From CAZGTQ01 sp964528575 (GTDB lineage: Bacteria; Planctomycetota; UBA1135; GCA-002686595): a DNA stretch of 64,000 bases. This document shows positions 44,596 through 54,186 of this stretch, piece by piece. Numbering within the stretch: position 1 is the first letter of the stretch; each line of letters starts with the position of its first letter. The notes beneath the pieces are model-generated. The model was not told the origin of the DNA, made no database searches, and worked only from the letters and a program-made list of their open reading frames with translations. The stretch spans positions 1 through 64,000 of the forward strand of contig CAZGTQ010000272.1 of the NCBI GenBank assembly GCA_964528575.1, read 5' to 3'. A program made the translations under genes and the position numbers.

Positions 44596-47500
44596 CTAAC
44601 GGCCCTCCTCGCGGCCGCGCTCGTCGAGCTCCTCGTTCGGATTCGTCAGCTTCGCGAGATAGCGCGTCCGCGGCCGCGTGTTCAGCTCCGCGAGCAGCCC
44701 GTACTGGTGGGGGAGCGCGCGCCGCCGCGAAACGGCCGTGCTCGGGTCGCTCACGTCCCCGAACGTGATCGCCTGCGTCGGACACACCTGCTGGCACGCG
44801 GTGCGCACCTCGCCGTCCGCGATCTCGCTGCGCCCCTCCTTGCGCGCGGCGATGCGCGCCTGGCTGATCCGCTGCACGCAATACGTGCACTTCTCCATGA
44901 CGCCCCGCGAGCGCACCGTCACGTCCGGGTTGCGCTGCAGCTTGAGCGACTCGGTCTCGAAGTCGGAGTACAGGTAGAAGTTGAAGCGCCGCACCTTGTA
45001 CGGGCAGTTGTTCGAGCAGTACCGCGTGCCGACGCAGCGGTTGTAGATCATCTGGTTGAGCCCGTCCGGGCCGTGCACCGTCGCGTTGACCGGGCACACG
45101 AGCTCGCACGGGGCGTTCTCGCAGTGCATGCACGGCACGGGCTGGAAGCGCGTCTGGGGATCGTCCGCGTCGCCGGCCCAGTACCGGTCGATGCGCAGCC
45201 AGTGCATCGCCCGGCCGCGGTCGACCTCCTCCTTGCCGACGACGGGAATGTTGTTCTCCGACTGGCACGCCAGCACGCACGCGGAGCACCCGACGCACGT
45301 GTCGAGGTCGATCACCATGCCCCACTGGTTGCCCTCTTCGAGCGGCGGCGCGTCGGGGGACATCGTCGCGTCTGCGGGCACGTCCGCGGCGCCGATCCCG
45401 TGTTCGGGCGCGCCCGTCTCGCCCGCGCGGAACGCCGCGAGCTCGACCTCGCGCACGATGTCGCGCCCCTCCATCGAGTCGTGCTCCTGCGTCGTCGCGA
45501 ACTCGTGCTCGCCGCCCGTGCGCCGCACCGTGAGGCCGGTCGCGGTCCACGGCGTCGCGAGCGAGCGCAGCGGGTACGCGTCGAAGCCCGCTCCTGCGCC
45601 GACCGCGCCGATGCGGAGCCGGCCCCAGCCGAGCGAGAGCGCGACGCAGTCCCGCGCGACGCCGGGCATCACCCACGCGCCCGCGGTGACCGTCCGGCCG
45701 TCCACGCGCAGCTCGACGAGGTCGCCGCTCTCGATCCCGAGGCGCTCGGCCGTCGACGGCGCGACGAGCGCCGCGTTGTCCCACGACAGCTTCGTCAGCG
45801 GGCTCGGGAGCTCGAGCAGCCACGCGTTGTTCGCGAACCGGCCGTCCCACAGCGAGCCGTCGGGGTAGAGCACGAGCTCGAGCGCGCCGGCCTCGCCCAG
45901 CGGCGGCGAATCGACCGCGAGCGGCCGCAGCGCCGGCGCAGGCGGCGGCTCGTCCGCGAACGCGGCGATCCCGTCGTGCAGCGCCGCGCGCCAGCGCCGC
46001 TCGAAGCCGTCACCGCCGGAGTCCGCGCCCCACGCCTCGCGCCACGTCTCGCGCACGAGGTCGTACGGCGTTGCGTCGAGGCCCGCGAGCACCGCGACGA
46101 CCTCGTGCTCGGTGAGCCCGCCGTACAGCGGCTCGATCAGCGGCTGCACGATCGACGCGGTGCCGCCGACGGAGCGCGCGTCGCTCCAGGCCTCGAGGAA
46201 GTGCGCCTCGGGGAGGTGCCAGTGGCTGCGCTCGGCCGTCTCGTCGACGAACAGGCCCAGGTGCACGCGCAGCGGCACGCGCTCGTACGCCGTCGCGAAG
46301 TCGACGTCGGCGGGCGCGTCGTAGATCGGATTGCCGCCGAGCACGACGAGCAGCGCGACGTCGCCGGCGAGCGCGTCGCGCGCGAGCGCGGCGATCGACG
46401 CGCCGTGGTCGGCCGGCGCGAGCTCGGCCGGCTCGAGCAGCTCGAGCGTCGTCCCGAGCGCGCCCAGCCGCTCGTTGATCGCGAGGACGAGCGCGTGGGC
46501 GCTCGGCGAGAGCGGCCGCCCCGCGACGACGACCGCCTGCCCGCGATTCTGCTCGAGGTCGCGCGCCGCGGCCGCGATCCAGCGCTCCTCGTGCTCCTCG
46601 AGCGCGGGCGCGCTCGCGCCCTGGACGTCGACGCCGACGAGCGCCGCGACCCGCCGCACGAGCCGCTCGATGCGCGTCGGGGCGAGCGTGAGCCGGTGGT
46701 CGGCGACCGCGCCCGCGAGCGTCGGACGCGACTGCACCGCGTACAGCCGGTTGCGCTGGAACGCCCGCGGATCGAGGCCGTCGGGCACGCGGCGCCGTTC
46801 GGCGAAATCGTGCGCGAGGCGCACGCTCGGGGGCCCGTCGCCGAAGAGCTCCGCGTCGAGCGTCAGCACGACGTGCGCGCGGTCGAGGCGCGGCCACGGG
46901 ACGCGGTCCTCGCCGAGCGCGAGCAGCGCGCCCGCGCGCTCGGCGTCGCGGTGCACTGGCTCCCACACGTGCCAGCGCGCCTCGGGCAGCTCCGCGAGCA
47001 GCGCGGCGCGCTGGCGAGCGAGCGTCGGCGACGTCACGGCGCGCGACAGGATGCGCAGGCCGGCGCCGCCGCGCGCGCGCAGCGCTTCGAGCTCGGGCGC
47101 GAGCGCCTCGCGCGCGCTCGCCCACGTCGAGACGCGGCCGCGCGACGTGACGGTGGTCGAGCGCTCGGGGTCGGCGAGGTCGAGCACCGCCGCCTGCGCG
47201 AAGCCGTCGGTCGCGCCGAAGCTCGACGGGTGGAGCGGATTGCCCTCCACCTTCGTCGGCCGGCCGTCGTGCGACTCGACGAGCAGCCCGAGCGCGCCGG
47301 TGGAAAACGGGTACGCGGTCGCGAAGTAGAGCGCCTGGCCGGGGATCACTTGCTCGGGGGTGCTCGCGAACGGGAGGATCTCCTCGCGCGGCTGGCGCGT
47401 GCACGAGCCGAGCCCGCCGAGCGCGACCGAGCTCCCGAGGAGCGACAGGAAGCCGCGCCGCGACACGGGCGCAAGCGTGTCGGGGTTCACGGCGACGACG

Positions 47501-47616
47501 TCGCCGGTCAGGTGGGGCGCGGCGGCGGGACGGCCGGTCGCGCGCTCCTCGAGGCTGCGCCAGAGCACGCGCTCCTGCGGCCGCCCCGCGTCCTCGGTCT
47601 CGTGGGGATCTGTCAT
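44596..47616 (-). CDS. actB: alternative complex III subunit ActB (Fe-S / molybdopterin-like fusion)
   Basis: 1006 residues. A Tat-type signal (VSRRGFLSLLGSS) leads to a molybdopterin oxidoreductase-like body without evident cofactor ligands, then an iron-sulfur domain with CVGCSACVLACQSEN, CMHCENAPCELVCPVNA, CVGTRYCSNNCPYK and CTYCVQR clusters (four cubane-type sites). It wires quinol oxidation sites to ActA hemes on the periplasmic face. Fusion of the two domains is normal for ActB. Confidence 0.94.
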   Translation of the reverse strand: MTDPHETEDAGRPQERVLWRSLEERATGRPAAAPHLTGDVVAVNPDTLAPVSRRGFLSLLGSSVALGGLGSCTRQPREEILPFASTPEQVIPGQALYFATAYPFSTGALGLLVESHDGRPTKVEGNPLHPSSFGATDGFAQAAVLDLADPERSTTVTSRGRVSTWASAREALAPELEALRARGGAGLRILSRAVTSPTLARQRAALLAELPEARWHVWEPVHRDAERAGALLALGEDRVPWPRLDRAHVVLTLDAELFGDGPPSVRLAHDFAERRRVPDGLDPRAFQRNRLYAVQSRPTLAGAVADHRLTLAPTRIERLVRRVAALVGVDVQGASAPALEEHEERWIAAAARDLEQNRGQAVVVAGRPLSPSAHALVLAINERLGALGTTLELLEPAELAPADHGASIAALARDALAGDVALLVVLGGNPIYDAPADVDFATAYERVPLRVHLGLFVDETAERSHWHLPEAHFLEAWSDARSVGGTASIVQPLIEPLYGGLTEHEVVAVLAGLDATPYDLVRETWREAWGADSGGDGFERRWRAALHDGIAAFADEPPPAPALRPLAVDSPPLGEAGALELVLYPDGSLWDGRFANNAWLLELPSPLTKLSWDNAALVAPSTAERLGIESGDLVELRVDGRTVTAGAWVMPGVARDCVALSLGWGRLRIGAVGAGAGFDAYPLRSLATPWTATGLTVRRTGGEHEFATTQEHDSMEGRDIVREVELAAFRAGETGAPEHGIGAADVPADATMSPDAPPLEEGNQWGMVIDLDTCVGCSACVLACQSENNIPVVGKEEVDRGRAMHWLRIDRYWAGDADDPQTRFQPVPCMHCENAPCELVCPVNATVHGPDGLNQMIYNRCVGTRYCSNNCPYKVRRFNFYLYSDFETESLKLQRNPDVTVRSRGVMEKCTYCVQRISQARIAARKEGRSEIADGEVRTACQQVCPTQAITFGDVSDPSTAVSRRRALPHQYGLLAELNTRPRTRYLAKLTNPNEELDERGREEGR

Positions 47617-48263
47617 CGATGGCACGCGTTGCAGTGTTCCTGCGGCTGGACGTCGTAGAGCGCCGCGAGCTCGGCGCCGAGCTCGCGGCGGTCGCGCTCG
47701 GGCTCCCAGCCCATGTCGAAGACGTGCTCGCGCGGCCGCACGTACGGGGCGGGGTCGCGGTGACACTCGAGGCACGACTCCATGTTGAGCGAGCGGTCGC
47801 GCCACATGAGCGGCATGCGGTCGACGCGCCCATGGCAACTCTCGCACCCGATGCCCTTCGCCACGTGGATCGAGTGGTCGAAGTACACGAAGTCGGGCAG
47901 GTCGTGCACGCGCGTCCACGCGATCGGCTGCTCGGTGCGGTAGCTCTCGCGAACGGGCTCGAGCATCTCCGTGCGGTCCCACAGGATCGAGTGGCACGTC
48001 ATGCACACCTTCGTCGAGGGGATGCCCGCGGACGCGGCGACCTCGACCGACGAGTGGCAGTAGCGGCAGTCGATGCCGAGCCCGCCGACGTGGTGCGCGT
48101 GGCTGAACTGCACGGGCTGCGCGAGCGCGACATCGAGCTCGGTCACCCACGGCGAGCGGTTGAGCGCCCCGAGCAGCCACAGGGCACCGATGACGAGCAT
48201 CACGCTGCCGAAGATGCTGATCCGCGAGATCGCATTCGTGCTCCGGTGGAAGATCTGCGCCAT
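47613..48263 (-). CDS. actA: alternative complex III subunit ActA, pentaheme cytochrome c
   Basis: 216 residues: one N-terminal membrane helix (about 15-33) and five CxxCH sites (CRYCH, CMTCH, CESCH, CLECH, CNACH). FSHAHHVGGLGIDCRYCHSS is the typical ActA opening. First gene of the cluster; overlaps actB by four bases. Promoter must lie in 48264-48560. Confidence 0.94.
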   Translation of the reverse strand: MAQIFHRSTNAISRISIFGSVMLVIGALWLLGALNRSPWVTELDVALAQPVQFSHAHHVGGLGIDCRYCHSSVEVAASAGIPSTKVCMTCHSILWDRTEMLEPVRESYRTEQPIAWTRVHDLPDFVYFDHSIHVAKGIGCESCHGRVDRMPLMWRDRSLNMESCLECHRDPAPYVRPREHVFDMGWEPERDRRELGAELAALYDVQPQEHCNACHR

Positions 48264-48560
48264 CGCCGCCCGTGGGTCAGGACTCTAGCACCACCGCCGG
48301 TTCCGGCGAAACCGGCAAGGGGCGCCGGCGCCCGCCCCCAGAAGGGATCGACGCGGCGCGTCCTCGGTAAGTCCTACAGACGGCCGTGCAGGAATCGCCC
48401 CAGCCCCAGTCCGCGCTGACCTCGAGTGTCCGCGCGTGTGTCCGCGCGCGCACTGGCGTTTCGCGCGTGCACACCCACACGCGCGTAGGCGCGTGCGTCT
48501 TCTTCGGAGGCAGCGTCGTCCGCAGCGGCCCGGCACGGCGCTTGTACGCCTGCGCCCGCC
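48264..48560. promoter_or_regulatory. divergent promoter region with hairpins and alternating purine-pyrimidine tracts
   Basis: 297 bases between actA (-) and an SDR gene (+). GCCGGTT/AACCGGC (48296-48316) and the palindrome GGGCGCCGGCGCCC (48320-48333) lie in the act leader. Further on, CG and TG steps alternate for much of 48426-48498, with an eight-base stem CGCGCGTG/CACGCGCG (48462-48469 and 48478-48485). No clear -10/-35 pair is seen. Confidence 0.45.
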
Positions 48561-49694
48561 ATGAGCCAACGTTCGAGCGAAGCGCGTCCGACCGTCCTCG
48601 TCACGGGCTCGTCGGGCCTGATCGGCGGGCGCATCTGCGCCGACCTGTCTCGCGACTACGACGTCGTCGGGCTCGATCTCGATCCGCCGTCCGACGACGA
48701 GTCGGCCGAGTCGACGGAATGGATCGACTGCGACCTCACCGACGATGCGAGCGTCGCGGCGGCGTTCGAGCGCGTGCGCGAGCGCCACGGGCCGCGGCTC
48801 GCCAGCGTGGTCCACCTCGCCGCGTACTACGACTTCTCCGGCGAGCCGAGCCCGCTGTACGACGAGCTGACGGTCGAAGGGACGCGCCGGCTCTTGCGCG
48901 CTCTGCGCGAATTCGACGTCGATCAATTCGTCTTCTCGAGCAGCGCTCTCGTGATGAAGCCGTCGGAAATGGGCGCGACGATCGACGAGACCTCGCCGGT
49001 CGAGGCGGCGTGGGACTACCCGCGCTCGAAGCTCGACGCCGAGAGCGTGATCGAGCAGGAGCGCGGCGACAGCGCCGCCGTCGTGCTGCGGATCGCTGGC
49101 GTCTACGACGAGGACGGGCACTCGATCCCGCTCGCGCAGCAGATGAAGCGCATCTACGAGAAGGAGCTCGAGAGCTACCTCTTCCCCGGCAACCCCGACC
49201 ACGGGCAGCCGTTCGTGCACCTCGACGACCTCGTCGCGTGCTTCCGAGCGGCTGTCGACCGGCGTGCGTCGCTGGCGGACCACGAGGTCTTCCTGATCGG
49301 CGAGCCCGACCTCGTCAGCTATGGCGAGCTGCAGGACATCATCGGCACCGCGATCCACGGCACGGACTGGCCGACGATCCGCATCCCCGAGCTCCTCGCC
49401 AAAGCCGGCGCATGGCTGAAGGAGAAGGCGCCCGGCGAGGACCCGTTCATCAAGCCGTGGATGGTCGAGCTCGCCGACGCGCACGTGCCGATCGTGATCG
49501 GGCGCGCCGAGGCGAAGCTGCACTGGCGGCCGCGGCGCAGCCTGCGCGCGACGCTGCCCGAGATGGCGCGCCGCCTCGTCGAGGAGCCCGAGGCATGGTA
49601 CGAGCGCAACGGCATCGAGCCGCCGGACGACCTCGCGAAGCTGCGCGAGCGCACCGCCGAGGACGCGCGGCAGCGCGGGGCTTCCCGTGGCTGA
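48561..49694 (+). CDS. extended short-chain dehydrogenase / NAD-dependent epimerase
   Basis: 377 residues. Rossmann motif VLVTGSSGLIGGRI, HLAAYYDFSG strand and the catalytic YPRSK pair (WDYPRSKLDAESV). The C-terminal tail (WRPRRSLRATLPEMARRL) is typical of the group found beside VKOR-like and SPW proteins. Substrate unknown. First gene of a three-gene run. Confidence 0.85.
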   Translation: MSQRSSEARPTVLVTGSSGLIGGRICADLSRDYDVVGLDLDPPSDDESAESTEWIDCDLTDDASVAAAFERVRERHGPRLASVVHLAAYYDFSGEPSPLYDELTVEGTRRLLRALREFDVDQFVFSSSALVMKPSEMGATIDETSPVEAAWDYPRSKLDAESVIEQERGDSAAVVLRIAGVYDEDGHSIPLAQQMKRIYEKELESYLFPGNPDHGQPFVHLDDLVACFRAAVDRRASLADHEVFLIGEPDLVSYGELQDIIGTAIHGTDWPTIRIPELLAKAGAWLKEKAPGEDPFIKPWMVELADAHVPIVIGRAEAKLHWRPRRSLRATLPEMARRLVEEPEAWYERNGIEPPDDLAKLRERTAEDARQRGASRG

Positions 49695-50316
49695 TCCGCG
49701 CGGACACGAGCGCGTCCCCGACCTCGACGTCCACCCGCCGCCGTTCCGGCGCAACCCGTCCGCGTGGAGCCAGCGCATCCCGATCTGCGTCCTCGCCGGG
49801 GTCGCGTTCGTGATCTCGTCGTATCTCGCGCTGTACCAGTGGGGCCTCGTCGAGAGCGTGTGGGACCCGGTCTTCGGCGAGCAGACCGCGCGCGTGCTCG
49901 ACTCCGACGTGTCGCACAAGATGCGGCGCTGGTTCGGGATCCCCGACGCGGCGTTCGGTGCGATCGCGTACCTCGGCGACCTGATCTACGGTCTCGCGGG
50001 CTCGACGCGGCGCTGGCAGTACCGGCCGTGGATGGTCCTGCTGTTCGGCCTCGACGTGATCCCGCTGGGCATCGTCAGCGCGGTGCTCGTCGCGCTGCAG
50101 GGCACGGTCGTCGGCTCGTGGTGCTTCCTGTGCCTTGTGGCCGCGGCGATCTCGCTCGTGCTCGTCGTCATGGCCTACGACGAGGTCTGGGCGTGCCTGA
50201 AGTACCTGCGCCGCGTGCAGAAGGAGTGCGGGACCGGCCGCGTGCTCTGGAACGTGTTCTGGGGCCGCTCCAGCGAAGTCGCCGAGCGCGTCGCGCTCGC
50301 GCAAGGAAGCCGCTGA
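49687..50316 (+). CDS. vitamin K epoxide reductase-like membrane protein
   Basis: 209 residues, about four membrane helices. One CxxC is present in GSWCFLCLVAAA, the active-site position in VKOR proteins; the paired loop cysteines are replaced (VLDSDVSHKMRRWFGIPDAA), as in the subfamily found with SDR and SPW genes. It may exchange disulfides with quinones. GTG 49687 overlaps the SDR stop by eight bases. Confidence 0.75.
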   Translation: MADPRGHERVPDLDVHPPPFRRNPSAWSQRIPICVLAGVAFVISSYLALYQWGLVESVWDPVFGEQTARVLDSDVSHKMRRWFGIPDAAFGAIAYLGDLIYGLAGSTRRWQYRPWMVLLFGLDVIPLGIVSAVLVALQGTVVGSWCFLCLVAAAISLVLVVMAYDEVWACLKYLRRVQKECGTGRVLWNVFWGRSSEVAERVALAQGSR

Positions 50317-50681
50317 TGTGGGCGCGCAACATCGAGCTCGCGCTCGGTCTGTGGCTCGCGCTGAGCCCGTTCATCTTCTCGCACCCGCCCGGAGAGACCG
50401 GCCTGTGGATCAACGACTTCACGTGCGCGGCGATCGTCGTCTCGCTCTCCGTGCTCACGTATTGGTCGCCGTTGCGGCGCGCGCACCTGGGCGAGCTCGG
50501 CGTCGCCGTCTGGCTGATGGCGCTCGGCTGGTACACGACCCGCAGCGGCGAGACGCCGGCGTCGCAGAACCACATCGTCGTCGGTCTGCTCCTCGCGATG
50601 TTCGCGATCATTCCGAGCCGCGCGTCGCTGCCGCCGCGGGGTTGGCGCAGCGAGGCGCGCGGGACGGGGCCGCCGTCGTGA
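50316..50681 (+). CDS. SPW repeat membrane protein
   Basis: 121 residues, four short membrane helices. Two SPW-like units are seen (LWLALSPFIFS and the LTYWSPLRRAHLGE junction). ATG 50316 shares its A with the preceding stop. Function unknown; it travels with the SDR and VKOR-like genes. Confidence 0.75.
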   Translation: MWARNIELALGLWLALSPFIFSHPPGETGLWINDFTCAAIVVSLSVLTYWSPLRRAHLGELGVAVWLMALGWYTTRSGETPASQNHIVVGLLLAMFAIIPSRASLPPRGWRSEARGTGPPS

Positions 50682-50688
50682 ACGCCGA

Positions 50689-51996
50689 ATGAGCGCGCGC
50701 CTGCGACGCGAGCTCGGGCTGCCGGCGCTGGCGATCTACGGCATCGGCGGGATGCTCGGCGGCGGCATCTACGCGCTCGTCGGCGAGGTCGCGGGGAAGG
50801 CCGGCACTTGGAGCTGGCTCTCGTTCCTGCTCGCGATGGCCGTGGCGGCGCCGACTGCGCTGACGTACGCGGAGCTCGGCGCGCGCCACCCCAAGAGCGG
50901 CGGCGAGGCGTGGTTCTGCCGCGTCGCGTTCGGCGGGGAAACGCTCCCGCTGCTCGTCGGCTGGCTGGTGTTGTTCTCCGGCGTCGTCTCGATGGCGGCG
51001 CTCGCGCGTGCCTTCTCCGGGTACGTCCGCGACGTGGTGCCCGGGGCCCCGGCGTGGGCCCTTGTGCTCGCGTTCCTCCTCGGGCTCGGCGCGCTCAACC
51101 TGCACGGGATCCGCCTCACGTCGGTGGCGAACGTCGTGTGCACGATCGTCGAGTCCGCCGGGCTCGTGTTCGTCGTCGTCGCGGGCGCGGCATTTGCGTT
51201 CGGGGGCGAGCCGGGACCCGCGGCCGCGGAGCCGGCCGCAGCCGGCTCGGGCTCGTTCGCCGGCATCCTCGGCGGGGCCGCGCTCGCCTTCTACGCGTTC
51301 ATCGGCTTCGAGGACATGGTCAACGTCGCCGAGGAGGTGCGCGAGCCGCGCCGCGCGTACCCGGTCGCGATCCCGCTCGCGCTCGTCGTCGTCGGCCTGC
51401 TCTACGCGCTCGTCTCCTCGGTCGCGACCGCCGTCGTCCCGCCCGCCGAGCTCGCCGCGAGCGACGCACCGCTCACGCTCGTCGTCGCGCGCGCCGCGGA
51501 CGTCCCGCCGCTCGCGTTCACGCTCGTCGCGCTCTTCGCGGTCGCGAACACGGCGCTGCTCAACTTCGTCATGGCCTCGCGCCTCACGTACGGCATGGCT
51601 CGCGATCGACTGCTGCCGCGGCCGCTCGCCGCGGTGAACGCGCGCCGGCGTACGCCGCACGTCGCGATCGCGACCGTCTTCGTGCTCGCGTGCGCGCTCT
51701 CGCTCTCGGGCGGCGTCGGCTTCCTCGCGGGAGCGACGAGCTTCCTCCTTCTGGGCGTCTTCGTCGCCGTGAACGCGGCGCTCGCGCGCATGCGGCTCGG
51801 CGGCGACGGCCGCGGCGACGGCGATGGCGAGCGCGACGGCTTCCGCGCTCCGCGCTTCGTGCCCTGGCTCGGCATCGTGCTGAGCGTCGCGCTCGCGCTC
51901 TTCATTCCGCTCGACTCGATCCTCGTCGCGCTCGGCGTGCTCGCCGCGGGTCTCGTCTGGATCGGCGCGCGACGCCTCGCCTCGCGCGCCGCGTAG
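50689..51996 (+). CDS. APC superfamily amino acid permease
   Basis: 435 residues, about twelve membrane helices. GIGGMLGGGIYALVGEVAG is the substrate-binding first helix of APC transporters, and AFYAFIGFEDMVNVAEEVREP is the conserved helix six to loop region. A charged loop near residue 380 is glycine/aspartate-rich. Substrate (amino acid or polyamine) is unknown. Confidence 0.88.
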   Translation: MSARLRRELGLPALAIYGIGGMLGGGIYALVGEVAGKAGTWSWLSFLLAMAVAAPTALTYAELGARHPKSGGEAWFCRVAFGGETLPLLVGWLVLFSGVVSMAALARAFSGYVRDVVPGAPAWALVLAFLLGLGALNLHGIRLTSVANVVCTIVESAGLVFVVVAGAAFAFGGEPGPAAAEPAAAGSGSFAGILGGAALAFYAFIGFEDMVNVAEEVREPRRAYPVAIPLALVVVGLLYALVSSVATAVVPPAELAASDAPLTLVVARAADVPPLAFTLVALFAVANTALLNFVMASRLTYGMARDRLLPRPLAAVNARRRTPHVAIATVFVLACALSLSGGVGFLAGATSFLLLGVFVAVNAALARMRLGGDGRGDGDGERDGFRAPRFVPWLGIVLSVALALFIPLDSILVALGVLAAGLVWIGARRLASRAA

Positions 51997-52148
51997 CCGG
52001 CACGTCGGTTGCGAGGACGCGCGTGCGAAAGCTGCGCCGCGGCGCTGCGACCTGAAACGGGTCGAAGCACCGCGGTCGCGGCGCGCACCGGCCTGCGGAC
52101 GCGGCAGGTGCACTTCTACAAAGCGCCGCGCGAAGGGAGTCAGACGAC

Positions 52149-53318
52149 TTGGACCAGGCGATGGAACAGCGCTCGGAAGAGCCCGTGAGCGGAATCACGC
52201 TCTTCCGCATCGCCGGGATCCCGATCCGACTCGACTACTCCTGGTTCCTGATCTTCGCGCTCGTCTTCGTCACCGTCTCGGTCGGCTACTTCCCCGAGGC
52301 GGAGCCGGGGGCGAGCACCGTGAGCCACTGGGTGGCCGGCTTCTTCGCGGCGATCCTGCTCTTCGCGTCGATCCTCGCGCACGAGCTCGCGCATTCGTGG
52401 ATGGCGCTGCGCGCGGGCATCGCCGTGCCCGAGATCCGCCTGTTCCTGTTCGGCGGCGTCTCGCGCATGGCGAGCGAGCCGCTGACGCCGCAGATCGAGC
52501 TGCGCGTCGCGATCGTCGGGCCGCTGATGAGCTTCTTCCTCGCGCTCGCTGCGTGGTTCCTGATGGAGGTCACCGAGGGCGGGCCGTGGCTCGCGTCGTC
52601 GATCTTCGGCTACCTCGCGCTGATCAACGTGGCGCTCGGGATCTTCAATCTCCTCCCGGGCTATCCGCTCGACGGCGGCCGCGTGCTGCGCGCGATCGTC
52701 TGGTGGAAGACCGGGTCGCTGCGCAAGGCGACGAAGATCGCGTCCGATGCCGGCCAGGCGTTCGCGATCGCGCTCATGCTCCTGGGCGGGCTGCAGATCT
52801 TCGCGGGCAACCTGATCGGCGGCTTGTGGATCATCTTCGTCGCGATCCTCCTGCGCACGATGGCGAGGCGCGGCTACGAGGACCTCGTGCTGCGCCGCGC
52901 GCTCTCCGACGCGGACGTGTCCGACGTCATGGTGCCGCGCGACAAGCTCGTCACCGTGGCGCCCGACGTGCACCTCGACGAGCTCGTCCAGGACTACTTC
53001 CTCGGCCACGGCTACCGGCGCTTCCCGGTGACGACGAACGGCGACGTGCTCGGCATCGTGTCGGCCGACGACGTGCGCTCCGTCGGTGCGAGCGAGCGCG
53101 CGACCACGACCGTGCGCGACGTGATGGCGCCGGCCGACGAGGGCCGCCGGATCGCGCCCGACGACTCGCTGCTCCACGCGATGGAGCGGCTGTCGAAGGA
53201 CCGCCGCGGGCTGCTCGTGATGCGCGACGCGGAGCTGCTGGGGCTCGTCAGCTCGACGAACCTGTCGCGCTTCGTGGAGCTGCGCAGCCTCGAGCGGGAG
53301 GCTCGCGAGGACCGGTGA
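52149..53318 (+). CDS. site-2 protease (M50) with CBS domains
   Basis: 389 residues. Zinc site ILAHELAHSWMAL with the third ligand in NLLPGYPLDGGRVLRA; membrane core about 20-250, then two CBS motifs (about 260-380: VSDVMVPRDKLVTV and RDVMAPADEGRRI). Intramembrane protease controlling a membrane-bound regulator, possibly adenine-nucleotide gated. TTG 52149 is preferred because AAGGGAG lies nine bases ahead; ATG 52161 is the alternative. Its last four bases overlap the mgtC start. Confidence 0.88.
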   Translation: MDQAMEQRSEEPVSGITLFRIAGIPIRLDYSWFLIFALVFVTVSVGYFPEAEPGASTVSHWVAGFFAAILLFASILAHELAHSWMALRAGIAVPEIRLFLFGGVSRMASEPLTPQIELRVAIVGPLMSFFLALAAWFLMEVTEGGPWLASSIFGYLALINVALGIFNLLPGYPLDGGRVLRAIVWWKTGSLRKATKIASDAGQAFAIALMLLGGLQIFAGNLIGGLWIIFVAILLRTMARRGYEDLVLRRALSDADVSDVMVPRDKLVTVAPDVHLDELVQDYFLGHGYRRFPVTTNGDVLGIVSADDVRSVGASERATTTVRDVMAPADEGRRIAPDDSLLHAMERLSKDRRGLLVMRDAELLGLVSSTNLSRFVELRSLEREAREDR

Positions 53319-53818
53319 ACGGCAACGAGACTTCCGAGCTGCTCCCGACGCTCGACATGCTCACGCGCCTGGGGGTGGCCGCGCTCCTGGCGGGCGTGCT
53401 CGGCCTCGAGCGCGAGGCGCGCGAGAAGCCGGCCGGGCTGCGCACGCACATGCTCGTCGGCCTCGGCGCGGCGTGCTTCAGCCTGGCCGCTTTGAGCCTC
53501 ACGCGCTCGGCGAGCGTCGGGCTGCCGATCGCGTCGCCGATCGAGGTCGATCCGACGCGCATCGTGCAGGGGGTCGTCGGCGGGATCGGGTTCCTCGGCG
53601 CCGGCGCGATCATCCGCCACCAGGGCGACGTCCAGGGGCTCACGACGGCCGGCAGCATCTGGCTCGTGGGCGCGGTCGGGGTCTCGGCGGGCGCGGGCAG
53701 CTACGTGCTCGCGACCATGACGACGGTGCTCGCGGTGGCGATCCTCGTCGTGCTCGGCTGGGTCGAGCGCAAGTTCTTCCCGCAACAGCACACGGAACCG
53801 GAGAAGAGAGACGGATGA
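53315..53818 (+). CDS. MgtC/SapB family membrane protein
   Basis: 167 residues, about five membrane helices. MgtC signatures are GVLGLEREAREKPAGLRTHM, QGVVGGIGFLGAGAIIRH and GLTTAGSIWLVGAVGV. The family limits ATP synthase activity and aids growth at low magnesium in pathogens. The soluble C-terminal domain of MgtC is absent. GTG 53315 overlaps the protease stop and the stop overlaps the ferritin start, so it is coupled to both. Confidence 0.88.
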   Translation: MNGNETSELLPTLDMLTRLGVAALLAGVLGLEREAREKPAGLRTHMLVGLGAACFSLAALSLTRSASVGLPIASPIEVDPTRIVQGVVGGIGFLGAGAIIRHQGDVQGLTTAGSIWLVGAVGVSAGAGSYVLATMTTVLAVAILVVLGWVERKFFPQQHTEPEKRDG

Positions 53819-54186
53819 GCGGACAGAAGGGCTACCACGAGAGCGAGACGAAGCTCTCGCCGGCGGCGAAGGACCAGCACCGCGCAGTCGAGTCGCTGAT
53901 GGAGGAGCTCGAGGCCGTCGACTGGTACTCGCAGCGCGTCGAGGCGGCGCAGGACCAGGAGCTCAAGGAGATCCTCGCGCACAACCGCGACGAGGAGGTC
54001 GAGCACGCCGTGATGCTCCTCGAATGGCTGCGCAGGAACGTCCCGAAGTTCGACGAGCAGATGCGCGAGCGCCTGTTCAAGACGGGCCGGATCGCCGCGG
54101 GGCACGCGGATCCGGCCGGTCCGGCCGAGTCCCACGACCTGGGCATCGGCAACCTGAAGCAGCGCTCGAGCGAGGAGGCGCGATGA
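53815..54186 (+). CDS. encapsulated ferritin (EncFtn) cargo protein
   Basis: 123 residues, two-helix ferritin-like protein. ELEAVDWYSQR and HNRDEEVEHAVMLLEWLRR match EncFtn; by alignment with Rhodospirillum rubrum EncFtn the ferroxidase ligands are Glu31, Glu61 and His64, with Glu30 and Glu33 as entry-site residues. The C-terminal DLGIGNLKQ is the encapsulin-targeting peptide. It oxidises Fe(II) and delivers it to the shell interior. Overlaps both mgtC and the encapsulin gene by four bases. Confidence 0.93.
   Translation: MSGQKGYHESETKLSPAAKDQHRAVESLMEELEAVDWYSQRVEAAQDQELKEILAHNRDEEVEHAVMLLEWLRRNVPKFDEQMRERLFKTGRIAAGHADPAGPAESHDLGIGNLKQRSSEEAR

Noticed and set aside
49687..50316. Loss of loop cysteines as decay of the VKOR-like protein
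   Set aside because: The subfamily found beside SDR and SPW genes appears to lack them generally, so this is not a local defect.
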